Shown here: positions 7,631-15,251 of the stretch, piece after piece
Layout: the number at the start of each line of letters is the position of its first letter
Numbering within the stretch: the first letter of the stretch is position 1
Assembly: GCA_003645455.1 (NCBI GenBank)
Contig: QNFE01000017.1
Location: forward strand, 1-37,758
Source of the DNA: Gammaproteobacteria bacterium
Lineage (GTDB): Bacteria > Pseudomonadota > Gammaproteobacteria > QNFE01
Reading direction: 5' to 3'
DNA length: 37,758 bases
The notes under the pieces: generated by a model
Seen by the model: the letters and a program-made list of their open reading frames with translations, nothing else
Told to the model about the DNA's origin: nothing
Database searches by the model: none
Translations under genes and position numbers: made by a program

Positions 7631-8383
7631 TCAAAGAATAGAGCATGCCATTTTTATGGGTACATCATCTGTATACTGATATGCCTTGGTATCAATATTT
7701 TCTCTTTTAAAGAATCTTATTGAAAATGTTCTTTTGCTGGCACTTATTTCAGGATATATGCCAATATCCTGACTTATTTTAATCATAATTAATTGCAACT
7801 CTTCTTTACCTGTTATAGCCTGTTGGTAGTAACCGTCTTTGGCGATAATTTTTTTAAACTTAGCTTTTTTGCGAACAACTCCTAAAACAGCAATTATGGC
7901 CTGACGGATATTGCTAAATGGCTCCATCCAATTTAAGATATCACGATTTTTTTCATCAAAACTCAAATTTAACCAATGGTGGTAACCTGTTAAATCAAAA
8001 CTATTAGCACATCCTCCGAGCAACCCTCTTTGTTTGATATTGTTTAAAAATTCATTGCGTCTTATATGGTTACCTATTTGTCCGTGTTGCGACAGCAATT
8101 TTTGTTTTAAGATTGCATGTTTAGCAAAATTCTTATTAGTTTTATTATCTTCGTTGTTTGTATCATTAAGAGTAATTTGTTTTTCTAACTCTTTAATTAT
8201 CTCAGATCGCAAATCACCACGAGATAGGATATTCATAACATCAAAAATAGCAGATACCGCTGAGTGAATATCAAACTCATTATTGTTCTTGCCATAATAG
8301 TCTATTTTGGAAAATAATAAATCCAATCTTAATAAATTCCTAATTCTTTCAGATAGTGGCTGTTCAAAAACTATGTCGCTCAT
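7631..8383 (-). CDS. zapD: Cell division protein ZapD
   Basis: A 250-residue cytosolic protein that cross-links FtsZ filaments at the division ring. The family signature is clear: VFEQPLSERIRNLLRLDLLF at the N-terminus, a helical region with IFDVMNILSRGDLRSEIIKELEKQ, HIRRNEFLNNIKQR near the middle, and the beta-rich C-terminal part with YHHWLNLSFDEKNRDI. Its length matches the family (~250). Its presence is a useful taxonomic marker, as ZapD is known from gamma- and betaproteobacteria. The usual neighbours coaE and yacG are absent. It is convergent with uvrD, across MITE copy 3. Confidence 0.9.
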   Translation of the reverse strand: MSDIVFEQPLSERIRNLLRLDLLFSKIDYYGKNNNEFDIHSAVSAIFDVMNILSRGDLRSEIIKELEKQITLNDTNNEDNKTNKNFAKHAILKQKLLSQHGQIGNHIRRNEFLNNIKQRGLLGGCANSFDLTGYHHWLNLSFDEKNRDILNWMEPFSNIRQAIIAVLGVVRKKAKFKKIIAKDGYYQQAITGKEELQLIMIKISQDIGIYPEISASKRTFSIRFFKRENIDTKAYQYTDDVPIKMACSIL

Positions 8384-8459
8384 AACAATAATTATTATAA
8401 AAAAAGAAAGTATCTTAACATAATCAATTTTAAATATAATTATAATTTTGATTTTATTG

Positions 8460-8465
8460 TATAAT
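8460..8465 (+). promoter_or_regulatory. Possible -10 box of purB
   Basis: TATAAT, preceded by TTG, lies 35 bp upstream of the purB ATG and would give a short leader. No convincing -35 is visible, and the region is very AT-rich. Confidence 0.3.
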
Positions 8466-8499
8466 ACTTGTTTCCACTTGTTTTTTAAAAATTAATACC

Positions 8500-9876
8500 A
8501 TGAAAAATAATAAGAATCCGTTACTATCAATTAGCCCATTAGATGGTAGATATTTCTTAACATCATCTGTGCTTGAAAATATTTTTAGTGAGTATGCTTT
8601 GATTTATCATAGAGTAATAGTTGAGATAAAATATTTGATAACTCTTAGCGAAGATAATGATATCCATGAGGTTAAAAAACTTAATAAAAATTCTTTAATT
8701 TTTTTGGACAGCATTATTAAAAATTTTTCTCTTGATGATGCTATACGAATTAAAGAAATTGAAAAAATCACCAATCATGATGTAAAAGCTGTTGAATATT
8801 TTTTACAAGAGAGATTAAAAAATAAGATTGAATTAAAAAATAAAATTGAATTTATTCATTTCGCTCTTACATCAGAGGATGTTAATAATTTATCCTATGC
8901 TTTGATGTTAAAACAAGCCAAAGAAACAATAATAATTCCCCAAATAAAAGACTTAAAAAAACAACTTGTCAAGATGGCGCACAAATATTCATCTTTTGCG
9001 ATGTTATCTCGCACTCATGGACAGCCTGCTACAGGAACCACAATGGGAAAGGAGTTAGCAAATACTGCTTATAGATTAAAAAGACAACTGAAACAACTCA
9101 AAAAATGTCCTATTATGGCAAAAATTAACGGTGCTGTTGGCAACTATAATGCTATGTTGTCAGCATATCCTCAAAAAAATTGGCAGAAATTTAGCAAAAA
9201 TTTTATTGAAAATATGGGATTAGATTTTAATCCCTATACAACTCAAATTGAACCACACGACTATATAGCAGAATTATTCCATAACCTAATAAGAATAAAT
9301 AATATAATCATTGATTATGATCGCGATATATGGTCTTACATCTCAATCGGATACTTTAAACAAAAACGCCAAGAAGGTGAGGTTGGATCATCAACCATGC
9401 CCCATAAAATAAACCCAATTGACTTTGAAAATGCTGAGGGCAACTTAGGAATTTCAAATGCTTTATTAGGATTTTTTGCCGACAAGTTATGTAAATCACG
9501 AATGCAAAGAGATTTAACGGATTCAACAGTTTTAAGAAATATAGGGGTAGGGGTAGGGCATAGTTTGTTGGGATACATATCAACACAAAAAGGTAACAAT
9601 AAACTTGAATTAAATGCCACGGTATTAAAAAAAGATCTTGATGATAACTATCAAATTCTTGCCGAACCGATTCAAACAATTATGCGAAAAATTGGCATAT
9701 CAGACCCCTATGAAAAATTAAAAAAATTCACTCGTGGCAAGCAAATTACCAAACAAGATATAGAAAATTTTATCAAATCATTAGATGGCATAACAGAATC
9801 TCAAAAACATAGTTTGTTGCAATTAAGCCCCCATAATTATATAGGGGCAGCAACGGAATTAGCTAGAAAAATATGA
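8500..9876 (+). CDS. purB: Adenylosuccinate lyase
   Basis: A 458-residue fumarase/aspartase-superfamily enzyme that acts twice in purine synthesis: SAICAR to AICAR, and adenylosuccinate to AMP. It is the long gammaproteobacterial (E. coli-like) form. It begins LLSISPLDGRY, has TNHDVKAVEYFL (~90), the HFALTSEDVNNLSYAL block, the catalytic-His region SRTHGQPATGTTMGKE, and the flexible signature loop GSSTMPHKINP near residue 295 with the catalytic Ser. The C-terminal LSPHNYIGAATELA is also typical. It overlaps gmhB by four bases (ATGA), so the two are translationally coupled. Confidence 0.97.
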   Translation: MKNNKNPLLSISPLDGRYFLTSSVLENIFSEYALIYHRVIVEIKYLITLSEDNDIHEVKKLNKNSLIFLDSIIKNFSLDDAIRIKEIEKITNHDVKAVEYFLQERLKNKIELKNKIEFIHFALTSEDVNNLSYALMLKQAKETIIIPQIKDLKKQLVKMAHKYSSFAMLSRTHGQPATGTTMGKELANTAYRLKRQLKQLKKCPIMAKINGAVGNYNAMLSAYPQKNWQKFSKNFIENMGLDFNPYTTQIEPHDYIAELFHNLIRINNIIIDYDRDIWSYISIGYFKQKRQEGEVGSSTMPHKINPIDFENAEGNLGISNALLGFFADKLCKSRMQRDLTDSTVLRNIGVGVGHSLLGYISTQKGNNKLELNATVLKKDLDDNYQILAEPIQTIMRKIGISDPYEKLKKFTRGKQITKQDIENFIKSLDGITESQKHSLLQLSPHNYIGAATELARKI

Positions 9877-10424
9877 AATTTGTGATATTAGATAGGGATG
9901 GAGTAATAAACAAAGATTCAGATAATTATATCAAATCAGCTGATGAATTTATACCCATCAAAGGAAGCATCGAAGCCATTAAAAAATTAAAAGACAATAA
10001 TTATAAGGTGGTTGTGTGGACTAATCAATCTGGCATAGGTCGTGGATTATTTTCTATGCAAGAATATAAGAATATATCAGCCAAATTGACAAAACTTTTA
10101 AAAAATTGTGGGACAAAAATAGACGGCACTTTTTTCTGCCCCCACACACCTGATTATGGTTGTAAGTGTCGTAAACCAAAAACCGGACTGTTAATAGATA
10201 TAAAAAATAAATTTAACATAGATCTTAATAAGACAATTATAATAGGAGATAGCATCACAGATATGCAAGCGGGACGAAGGGTAGGAGCTAAACTTATAAT
10301 GGTTAAAACTGGCAAGGGCAAAAATCATATCATAATTCATAAAGATAAATTAAAAAATATATCAATATATAAAAATTTATCATATGCTGTTGATGACATT
10401 TTAATAAATAAGGAGTTGTTATGA
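9873..10424 (+). CDS. gmhB: D-glycero-beta-D-manno-heptose 1,7-bisphosphate 7-phosphatase
   Basis: A 183-residue HAD-family phosphatase that removes the C7 phosphate in the ADP-heptose pathway for the LPS inner core. HAD motif I is LDRDGVIN (nucleophile Asp plus acid/base Asp), then VVWTNQSGIGRGLF, the GmhB zinc-binding loop FCPHTPDYGCKCRKP (Cys-His-Cys-Cys), and motif IV IIGDSITDMQAGRRVGAK. Lengths and motifs agree with E. coli GmhB. It overlaps purB (ATGA) and the following lipoprotein gene by four bases, consistent with one transcript. A heptose pathway implies a Gram-negative outer membrane with LPS. Confidence 0.94.
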   Translation: MKFVILDRDGVINKDSDNYIKSADEFIPIKGSIEAIKKLKDNNYKVVVWTNQSGIGRGLFSMQEYKNISAKLTKLLKNCGTKIDGTFFCPHTPDYGCKCRKPKTGLLIDIKNKFNIDLNKTIIIGDSITDMQAGRRVGAKLIMVKTGKGKNHIIIHKDKLKNISIYKNLSYAVDDILINKELL

Positions 10425-11122
10425 AATTTTTTTCTATTCTATTGTCAATCTGTATTTTGTTTTTTTTAGGTTGCATGCAAAATATCCAAAAAAATACCAA
10501 CAATGAAAGCTGTTTTTTAAAGCCAGATACAGGTATGTGTAAAGCAGCATTTACAAAATATTATTACGACAATAAATCCATGCAATGTAAAAAATTTATC
10601 TGGGGTGGTTGTGGTGGCACAATACCATTTCACAGCAAATATGAGTGTAAAAAAAGTTGTGTAGCAGAAGATGTATCTAATATGTTAAAAAAATTACAAC
10701 AAAGTTATGTCGTATGGCAACAACACAAAAAGAAACACCATGATTCATATCAATACACTAAGTATTTTTCAAGTTGGGTAGGGTTTGGTGAGCAAACCAC
10801 TATTACCGTTAAAAATAACAGAATAATTGGTAGGCAATATCTATCTTGGAATGACAAACAGGAGACGACGGCACAATACAGCGAATCATCCCAACAACAA
10901 CTTGGTAAAAATAAAAAAGGCTCATCTTTGGCAACAATGAACGATCTGTATGATAATTGCCATCATATCTTAACAAACAAAGACCCAGAAACAAACCATC
11001 TAACTCTTGGTTTTGATGAAATTGGAATTCTGAAAACGTGTCTTTATTCTCCAAAAAACTGTGCCGATGACTGCTCACAGGGCGTGAGAATAAAAAAAAT
11101 AATTTTAACAAACAGAAATTGA
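10421..11122 (+). CDS. Lipoprotein with a BPTI/Kunitz domain plus DUF6174-like domain
   Basis: A 233-residue lipoprotein. The signal ends in FFLGC with acylation Cys18. A Kunitz domain spans ~31-80, with six Cys at 31, 40, 56, 64, 76 and 80. Spacings of 9, 16, 8, 12 and 4 nearly equal those of BPTI (9, 16, 8, 13, 4). The reactive-site stretch is TGMCKA with Lys41 at the P1 position, as in BPTI (GPCKA), and the core WGGCGG matches the family YGGC. This predicts inhibition of trypsin-like serine proteases. The C-terminal part (~90-233) resembles DUF6174 lipoproteins, with a conserved Cys pair. An AAGGAG ribosome site precedes the ATG. It overlaps gmhB by four bases and plsC follows after 11. 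Confidence 0.85.
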   Translation: MKFFSILLSICILFFLGCMQNIQKNTNNESCFLKPDTGMCKAAFTKYYYDNKSMQCKKFIWGGCGGTIPFHSKYECKKSCVAEDVSNMLKKLQQSYVVWQQHKKKHHDSYQYTKYFSSWVGFGEQTTITVKNNRIIGRQYLSWNDKQETTAQYSESSQQQLGKNKKGSSLATMNDLYDNCHHILTNKDPETNHLTLGFDEIGILKTCLYSPKNCADDCSQGVRIKKIILTNRN

Positions 11123-11133
11123 GGTAGGTATCT

Positions 11134-11847
11134 ATGAAAAACACAATAAAATTTATTAGGTCTTTGATTTTTTGGCCGGGTTTTCTTTTTTCTATTATTG
11201 CGATTCAACTGGTTTTGATGTTCGCCTGGTTTTTGCCATACGATAAAAGATATAGAGTTTTGCGATATTGGAATCGTTTTGTGTTATGGTGGTTAAAAGT
11301 ATCGGTAAACCTGGACTATAAAATTATCGGGGCAGAAAATTTACCAAATAAACCTGTCGTTTTTATGATAAAACACTCATCAACATGGGAGACAATTGCC
11401 ATGACAGTATTTTTGCCACCACTTACCTGGATACTAAAAAAAAGTATTTTATATATTCCATTTTTTGGTTGGGGGGTTGCCGCTATGGAACCTATTACCA
11501 TTGATCGTAACAAAAAAAGAACTGCCATGAAAAGCATAGTGATTCAAGGGGTAAAAAAATTAAAAAACAACACCAATATTTTAATCTTCCCCGAAGGCAC
11601 TCGTGTGGCGTCCCACGAAAAAGGCACATATAAAAAAGGAGGAGCGGTTCTGGCAATAGAGGCAGGAGTTGATATTGTGCCGATTTGTCATAATGCAGGT
11701 CTGTTTTGGCCCAAACACAAATTCACTAAAAACTCCGGCATAATAACTGTAATGATTGGTAAAACAATAAAAACAGCTGGTAAAAATCGTAACACCATAA
11801 CCTGCGAGGTTGAAAACTGGATTGAGAATACATTAGCGAATCTTTGA
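11134..11847 (+). CDS. plsC: 1-acyl-sn-glycerol-3-phosphate acyltransferase
   Basis: A 237-residue inner-membrane enzyme that acylates lysophosphatidate to phosphatidate. One or two hydrophobic N-terminal helices (~10-35) anchor it. The acyltransferase motifs are KHSSTWETI (block I; here H-x4-E instead of the textbook H-x4-D, a variant seen in some proteobacterial members), EPITIDRNKK (block II), LIFPEGTR (block III) and a VPICHNAG segment (block IV). Its length is normal. It sits 11 bp after the Kunitz lipoprotein gene with a GAGGTAGG ribosome site. Together with gmhB it gives this operon an envelope-lipid flavour. Confidence 0.92.
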   Translation: MKNTIKFIRSLIFWPGFLFSIIAIQLVLMFAWFLPYDKRYRVLRYWNRFVLWWLKVSVNLDYKIIGAENLPNKPVVFMIKHSSTWETIAMTVFLPPLTWILKKSILYIPFFGWGVAAMEPITIDRNKKRTAMKSIVIQGVKKLKNNTNILIFPEGTRVASHEKGTYKKGGAVLAIEAGVDIVPICHNAGLFWPKHKFTKNSGIITVMIGKTIKTAGKNRNTITCEVENWIENTLANL

Positions 11848-11943
11848 AAAGATCTCCTGTAATTAACAATGTAAAAATAAAACTTGACATTAAGTCTAAC
11901 TATCTTTATAATTTTATTTTTTAACTTTATTAAGGAATATATT

Positions 11944-12093
11944 ATGAGTGTAGATCAACATTTAAAAGTTGCCCAATGGCACATTGAAAAAGCCCGCAAA
12001 CATGCCGAATCCTCGGATTTTAGTTGTGGTTGTCCGATCAATGATGATTTTAAAAAAGAAATTGCAGAAATTGAAGAAAAATTAGAGCAGTAA
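11944..12093 (+). CDS. 49-aa hypothetical protein
   Basis: A very small acidic protein: MSVDQHLKVAQWHIEKARKH followed by a short CGCPINDDF segment and a terminal helix rich in Glu/Lys. A longer frame exists from 11884, but the ATG at 11944 has a good ribosome site (AAGGAA) and removes a meaningless hydrophobic leader. The paired Cys (CGC) could bind metal. I do not recognise the family. It lies between plsC and a repeat-rich gap and may have its own promoter. Confidence 0.55.
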   Translation: MSVDQHLKVAQWHIEKARKHAESSDFSCGCPINDDFKKEIAEIEEKLEQ

Positions 12094-12243
12094 GTTTCTG
12101 TTTGTTTGTGCAGCAACTTACAATCACATTTTTAATGTTTTAATATGGTCGCAGGCCTTGTTATGTTTATTTTTACGGAGAGTTATTGCTCTGCAAAAAA
12201 ACAATTTAAAGAAATCAACCAAATCAGAATAAAAAGTTTTTAG

Positions 12244-12270
12244 AGTCCGCTTTTTTTTAAAGAGCGGACT
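12244..12270. terminator. Hairpin, possible terminator
   Basis: A perfect 8-bp stem (AGTCCGCT with AGCGGACT) closes an 11-base T/A-rich loop. No T-run follows on the plus strand, so it is not a textbook intrinsic terminator. AGTCCGCTATTAAT near 32988 and GAGTGGGCTAAT near 12527 are related pieces, so it may instead be a fragment of the nearby repeat family. Confidence 0.35.
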
Positions 12271-12309
12271 AATACTATTTTCAAAAATAAACTAAATCTT
12301 GCATATTTA

Positions 12310-12456
12310 CCGAACAAAAAAAATAATCCGTCATAACGAGGCGGACGGATAAAAACAATACAATACACAAAAAAATTGCCATATCTCTTTTGGTGTCCGT
12401 TTGCCCCCACAAGATTGCTTCGTTCCTCGCAATGACGGATTCTTTGTTTTGTTCGG
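12310..12456. repeat. Nested palindromic element, copy A (CCGTCATnnCGAGG family)
   Basis: Inverted repeats of ~32 bp bound this element: CCGAACAAAA...ATCCGTCATAACGAGG on the left pairs with CCTCGCAATGACGGAT...TTTTGTTCGG on the right. The inner part has GGCGGACGG and TGTCCGTTTGCCCCC. It fills the gap between the 49-aa gene and xseA, which otherwise holds only the hairpin at 12244. Related copies occur near 26302 and 32930. No frame in it looks coding. Confidence 0.75.
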
Positions 12457-12536
12457 CTGTGTTTTATAAAAATTAGTTATTTCACAGTCTTACAGAGTGA
12501 GAACGAGCTCTATTATATCTTTTTTCAAAGAGTGGG

Positions 12537-13997
12537 CTAATCCGTCACAGCCTCTATTTTACCATCAGAGAATTTAATTATTATATTTGTTTTTGGCGGT
12601 GTTTGATGTGCTCGCAAAATGGGCTTGTTGTCTTTCTTGGTTATTACTATCGCATAACCTCGTTGTAAAATATTATAAGGGTTGAGAGATGATAAAATAT
12701 CATCTAATCTTTTTATGTTATTTTTATGTTGTTGATGTATAAAATTAAACCTATCTTGTAGGTTTTTGTTGTTGTTGTTTGATTGTTGTTTTTTTATTTT
12801 TACTTTATTTTTTGGATGATTGTTAAATAGATTTATCTCGTTGTTTTTAATCTTATTTTTTGCCTCATAAATGTTTTTGTTAATTGTGTCTTTCAGGTAA
12901 ATTAGATTTTGCTCTATTTTTTTAATATTATTATAAATTAGAGTAATCGGTTTTAGGTTTGATAATTTATTATTTAACTGTATTAAATCTTGTTGTCTGC
13001 CCCTTATAATCTTATGTTGAATAATATCTTGCAAGGATTTAAGGTTATAATCTATTTTTTGCATATTATGATAAAATTTCATAATTGGTTTTTGTTGGTG
13101 TAATTTATTATCTAATTCTGTTTTTTGACCTCGTTTTTTTTGAAAATTAAATAACAACGATTGATATAAATTTTTTGATAATTTTGCAAAATTTTCAATA
13201 ATTTGTTCCTCAGTATGTGTAATAATTAAGATAGAAGCAGATGGAGTAGGGACCAGGATATCTGCTACTATATCTGCTATGGTGGTATCACTCTGATGCC
13301 CTATTCCGGTTATGACAGGAATTTCACTTTTAAATATAGCTCTTGCTAAATTTTCATCATTAAAGCTTTGCAAATCTTCATAACCACCACCACCACGGGT
13401 TAGCATTATTATATCCTCTCTATTTTTTTTGTTAGAATTTTCAATTTGTTGAATAATGTTCAAAGAGGCAGCATTACCTTGCACTGCGGTAGGATATATG
13501 ACAATTTTAATCCATTTTGCCCTCTCTTTGAATACCTTAATTACATCTTTGATAGCAGCTCCTGTCGGTGAGCTTATCAAAGCAATTGAGCGGATTGATT
13601 TTGGGAGAGTTTTTTTGTGAATATTGTCAAATAATCCTTCGTTTTTTAATTTTAGCTTTAATTTTTCAAATTCTCGTTGTAATTGCCCCTCACCAAAGGG
13701 CTGCATATTTTTTATAATTAAGCTAAAATCACCTCTTTGGATATATATATTTGGGATAGCAACAATCAAAATCATATCGCCGATTTGTGGGTTAAATTTT
13801 AATCTCCTATTGTCAGGTAAAAACATAACACAATTTACTTGTGACTTTTTATCTTTTAAAGTTAAATAAATGTGTCCTGAGCTATGGACTCTGATGCTAC
13901 TTATTTCAGCTTGCATGTTAACTTGTCGGTATTTATCTGTTATGAGGGAAGATATTTGATTTAAAAAATCAGATACTTGCCATATTTTATTGTTCAT
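12537..13997 (-). CDS. xseA: Exodeoxyribonuclease VII large subunit
   Basis: A 486-residue catalytic subunit of exonuclease VII, which degrades single-stranded DNA. The N-terminal OB fold (~5-100) has WQVSDFLNQISSLI and ISSIRVHSSGHIYLTLKD. The catalytic core holds ALISSPTGAAIKDV, LTRGGGGYEDLQSFNDE, ARAIFKSEIPVITGIGHQSD and DILVPTPSAS. A long Lys/Asn-rich coiled coil (~270-430) follows, and the tail (LQRGYAIV...) closes with the usual beta segment. The length is normal. The small subunit xseB is not in the window. The gene is divergent from the efflux operon, with only ~70 bp between the start codons for both promoters. Confidence 0.95.
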   Translation of the reverse strand: MNNKIWQVSDFLNQISSLITDKYRQVNMQAEISSIRVHSSGHIYLTLKDKKSQVNCVMFLPDNRRLKFNPQIGDMILIVAIPNIYIQRGDFSLIIKNMQPFGEGQLQREFEKLKLKLKNEGLFDNIHKKTLPKSIRSIALISSPTGAAIKDVIKVFKERAKWIKIVIYPTAVQGNAASLNIIQQIENSNKKNREDIIMLTRGGGGYEDLQSFNDENLARAIFKSEIPVITGIGHQSDTTIADIVADILVPTPSASILIITHTEEQIIENFAKLSKNLYQSLLFNFQKKRGQKTELDNKLHQQKPIMKFYHNMQKIDYNLKSLQDIIQHKIIRGRQQDLIQLNNKLSNLKPITLIYNNIKKIEQNLIYLKDTINKNIYEAKNKIKNNEINLFNNHPKNKVKIKKQQSNNNNKNLQDRFNFIHQQHKNNIKRLDDILSSLNPYNILQRGYAIVITKKDNKPILRAHQTPPKTNIIIKFSDGKIEAVTD

Positions 13998-14067
13998 TTG
14001 TTATAAAAAGTTGATTTTTTGTTGCAAATATAATAAAATTACATTTTTTTATTATTTAACAGCAAAT

Positions 14068-15249
14068 ATGAAAATTTCAAATCCCAAGACAATTCTATCA
14101 TTTTTTATCATAAGTTTCCCTTTTTCTGCTTTTTCTTGGAATATTGAAACTGTAACTACGGCTCCATTGGGGAAGATAATCACAATTGGAGGCACAGTAA
14201 TTCCGTTTAAAAAAGTGCAATTATTAGCGCAAATGCCAGGCAGAGTAGAGTTTATATCCAATCAAGAAGGAGAGAGCATAAAAAATAAAAGTGTCTTAAT
14301 TGTCATTGATGATGATGATTTGCTTGCTAAACGAGCCCAAGCCATTGCATCTTTGAAAGCCGCCGAGGCAAATTATTCGAATGCTATTGAGTTATATAAT
14401 CACGAACTATACTATCCACGCACTGATGATACCAACTCTATGTCTGGCATGGGAATGCCATCTTTATTTGATAAATTTTTTACCCGTCGTTTTAGCCGTG
14501 GAATGGGTTATGGTGACTACCGTGCTGATAGATTTATGGATTTAAATAATCAAGAAACTAATCGTTCCAAAGCATGGGCTGCCATCCAAAAATCTCGTTT
14601 TGCCATAGAGGAATTAAATGCCAAATTAAAAGATACCCGCTCATTTGCTCCATTTGATGGGGTAATTACTAAAAAAATGGTAGAGATCGGCGACACAATT
14701 CAACCTGGAATGCCGATGATGGAAATCGCCCAGACTAAATTTTTAAGAATTGAGGCTCAAATTCCTGCAAGATTAGTGCCAAACCTAAAAAGAGGATCAT
14801 TCGTTGATGCTAAATTAGATGTAGGAGACACTTTTGTAAAAGCAAGAGTGGCACAAATTTACCCTATTGCTGATATTCTGCGACACACAGTAACTGTTAA
14901 GTTTGATTTGCCAAAGGGAGTCCCTGGTGGCCCTGGTATGTATGCCGAGGTTTTTATTAAAGATACATTACAATCTATTAAAAAATCTGTGCCTATTATC
15001 AGTGCTGATTCATTAATTTACCGTGGTAGCCTCCCTTATGTTTTTGTGATAAATAATAACGAGAAAATACAACTTAGAATTGTTAGGGCTGGCAAAAAAA
15101 TAGGCAATAATAAGGTTGCAATCTTATCAGGCTTGGTTCAAGGAGAGAGAGTTGTTACTAACCCACCATTAAATCTTCGTTCTGGAATATTAATTGACGA
15201 CATCAAAGATAAACAATCTACCAACAACAACCAAAAAAATAAAAAATAA
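14068..15249 (+). CDS. RND efflux periplasmic adaptor (membrane fusion protein)
   Basis: A 393-residue periplasmic adaptor. The frame opens at 13990, but the ATG at 14068 begins a proper signal sequence (ISNPKTILSFFIISFPFSAFS), so I use that start. The lipoyl half-motif PGRVEFISNQEGESIKNKSV (~55) and its partner DTRSFAPFDGVITKKMVEIG flank a helical hairpin of AEANYSNA type. Beta-barrel and membrane-proximal domains follow. An unusual glycine/Met/Arg-rich insert (SGMGMPSLFDKFFTRRFSRG) lies in the hairpin. It is two bases upstream of the RND pump gene. The pair exports an unknown substrate; no outer-membrane channel is encoded in the window. Confidence 0.9.
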   Translation: MKISNPKTILSFFIISFPFSAFSWNIETVTTAPLGKIITIGGTVIPFKKVQLLAQMPGRVEFISNQEGESIKNKSVLIVIDDDDLLAKRAQAIASLKAAEANYSNAIELYNHELYYPRTDDTNSMSGMGMPSLFDKFFTRRFSRGMGYGDYRADRFMDLNNQETNRSKAWAAIQKSRFAIEELNAKLKDTRSFAPFDGVITKKMVEIGDTIQPGMPMMEIAQTKFLRIEAQIPARLVPNLKRGSFVDAKLDVGDTFVKARVAQIYPIADILRHTVTVKFDLPKGVPGGPGMYAEVFIKDTLQSIKKSVPIISADSLIYRGSLPYVFVINNNEKIQLRIVRAGKKIGNNKVAILSGLVQGERVVTNPPLNLRSGILIDDIKDKQSTNNNQKNKK

Positions 15250-15251
15250 CC

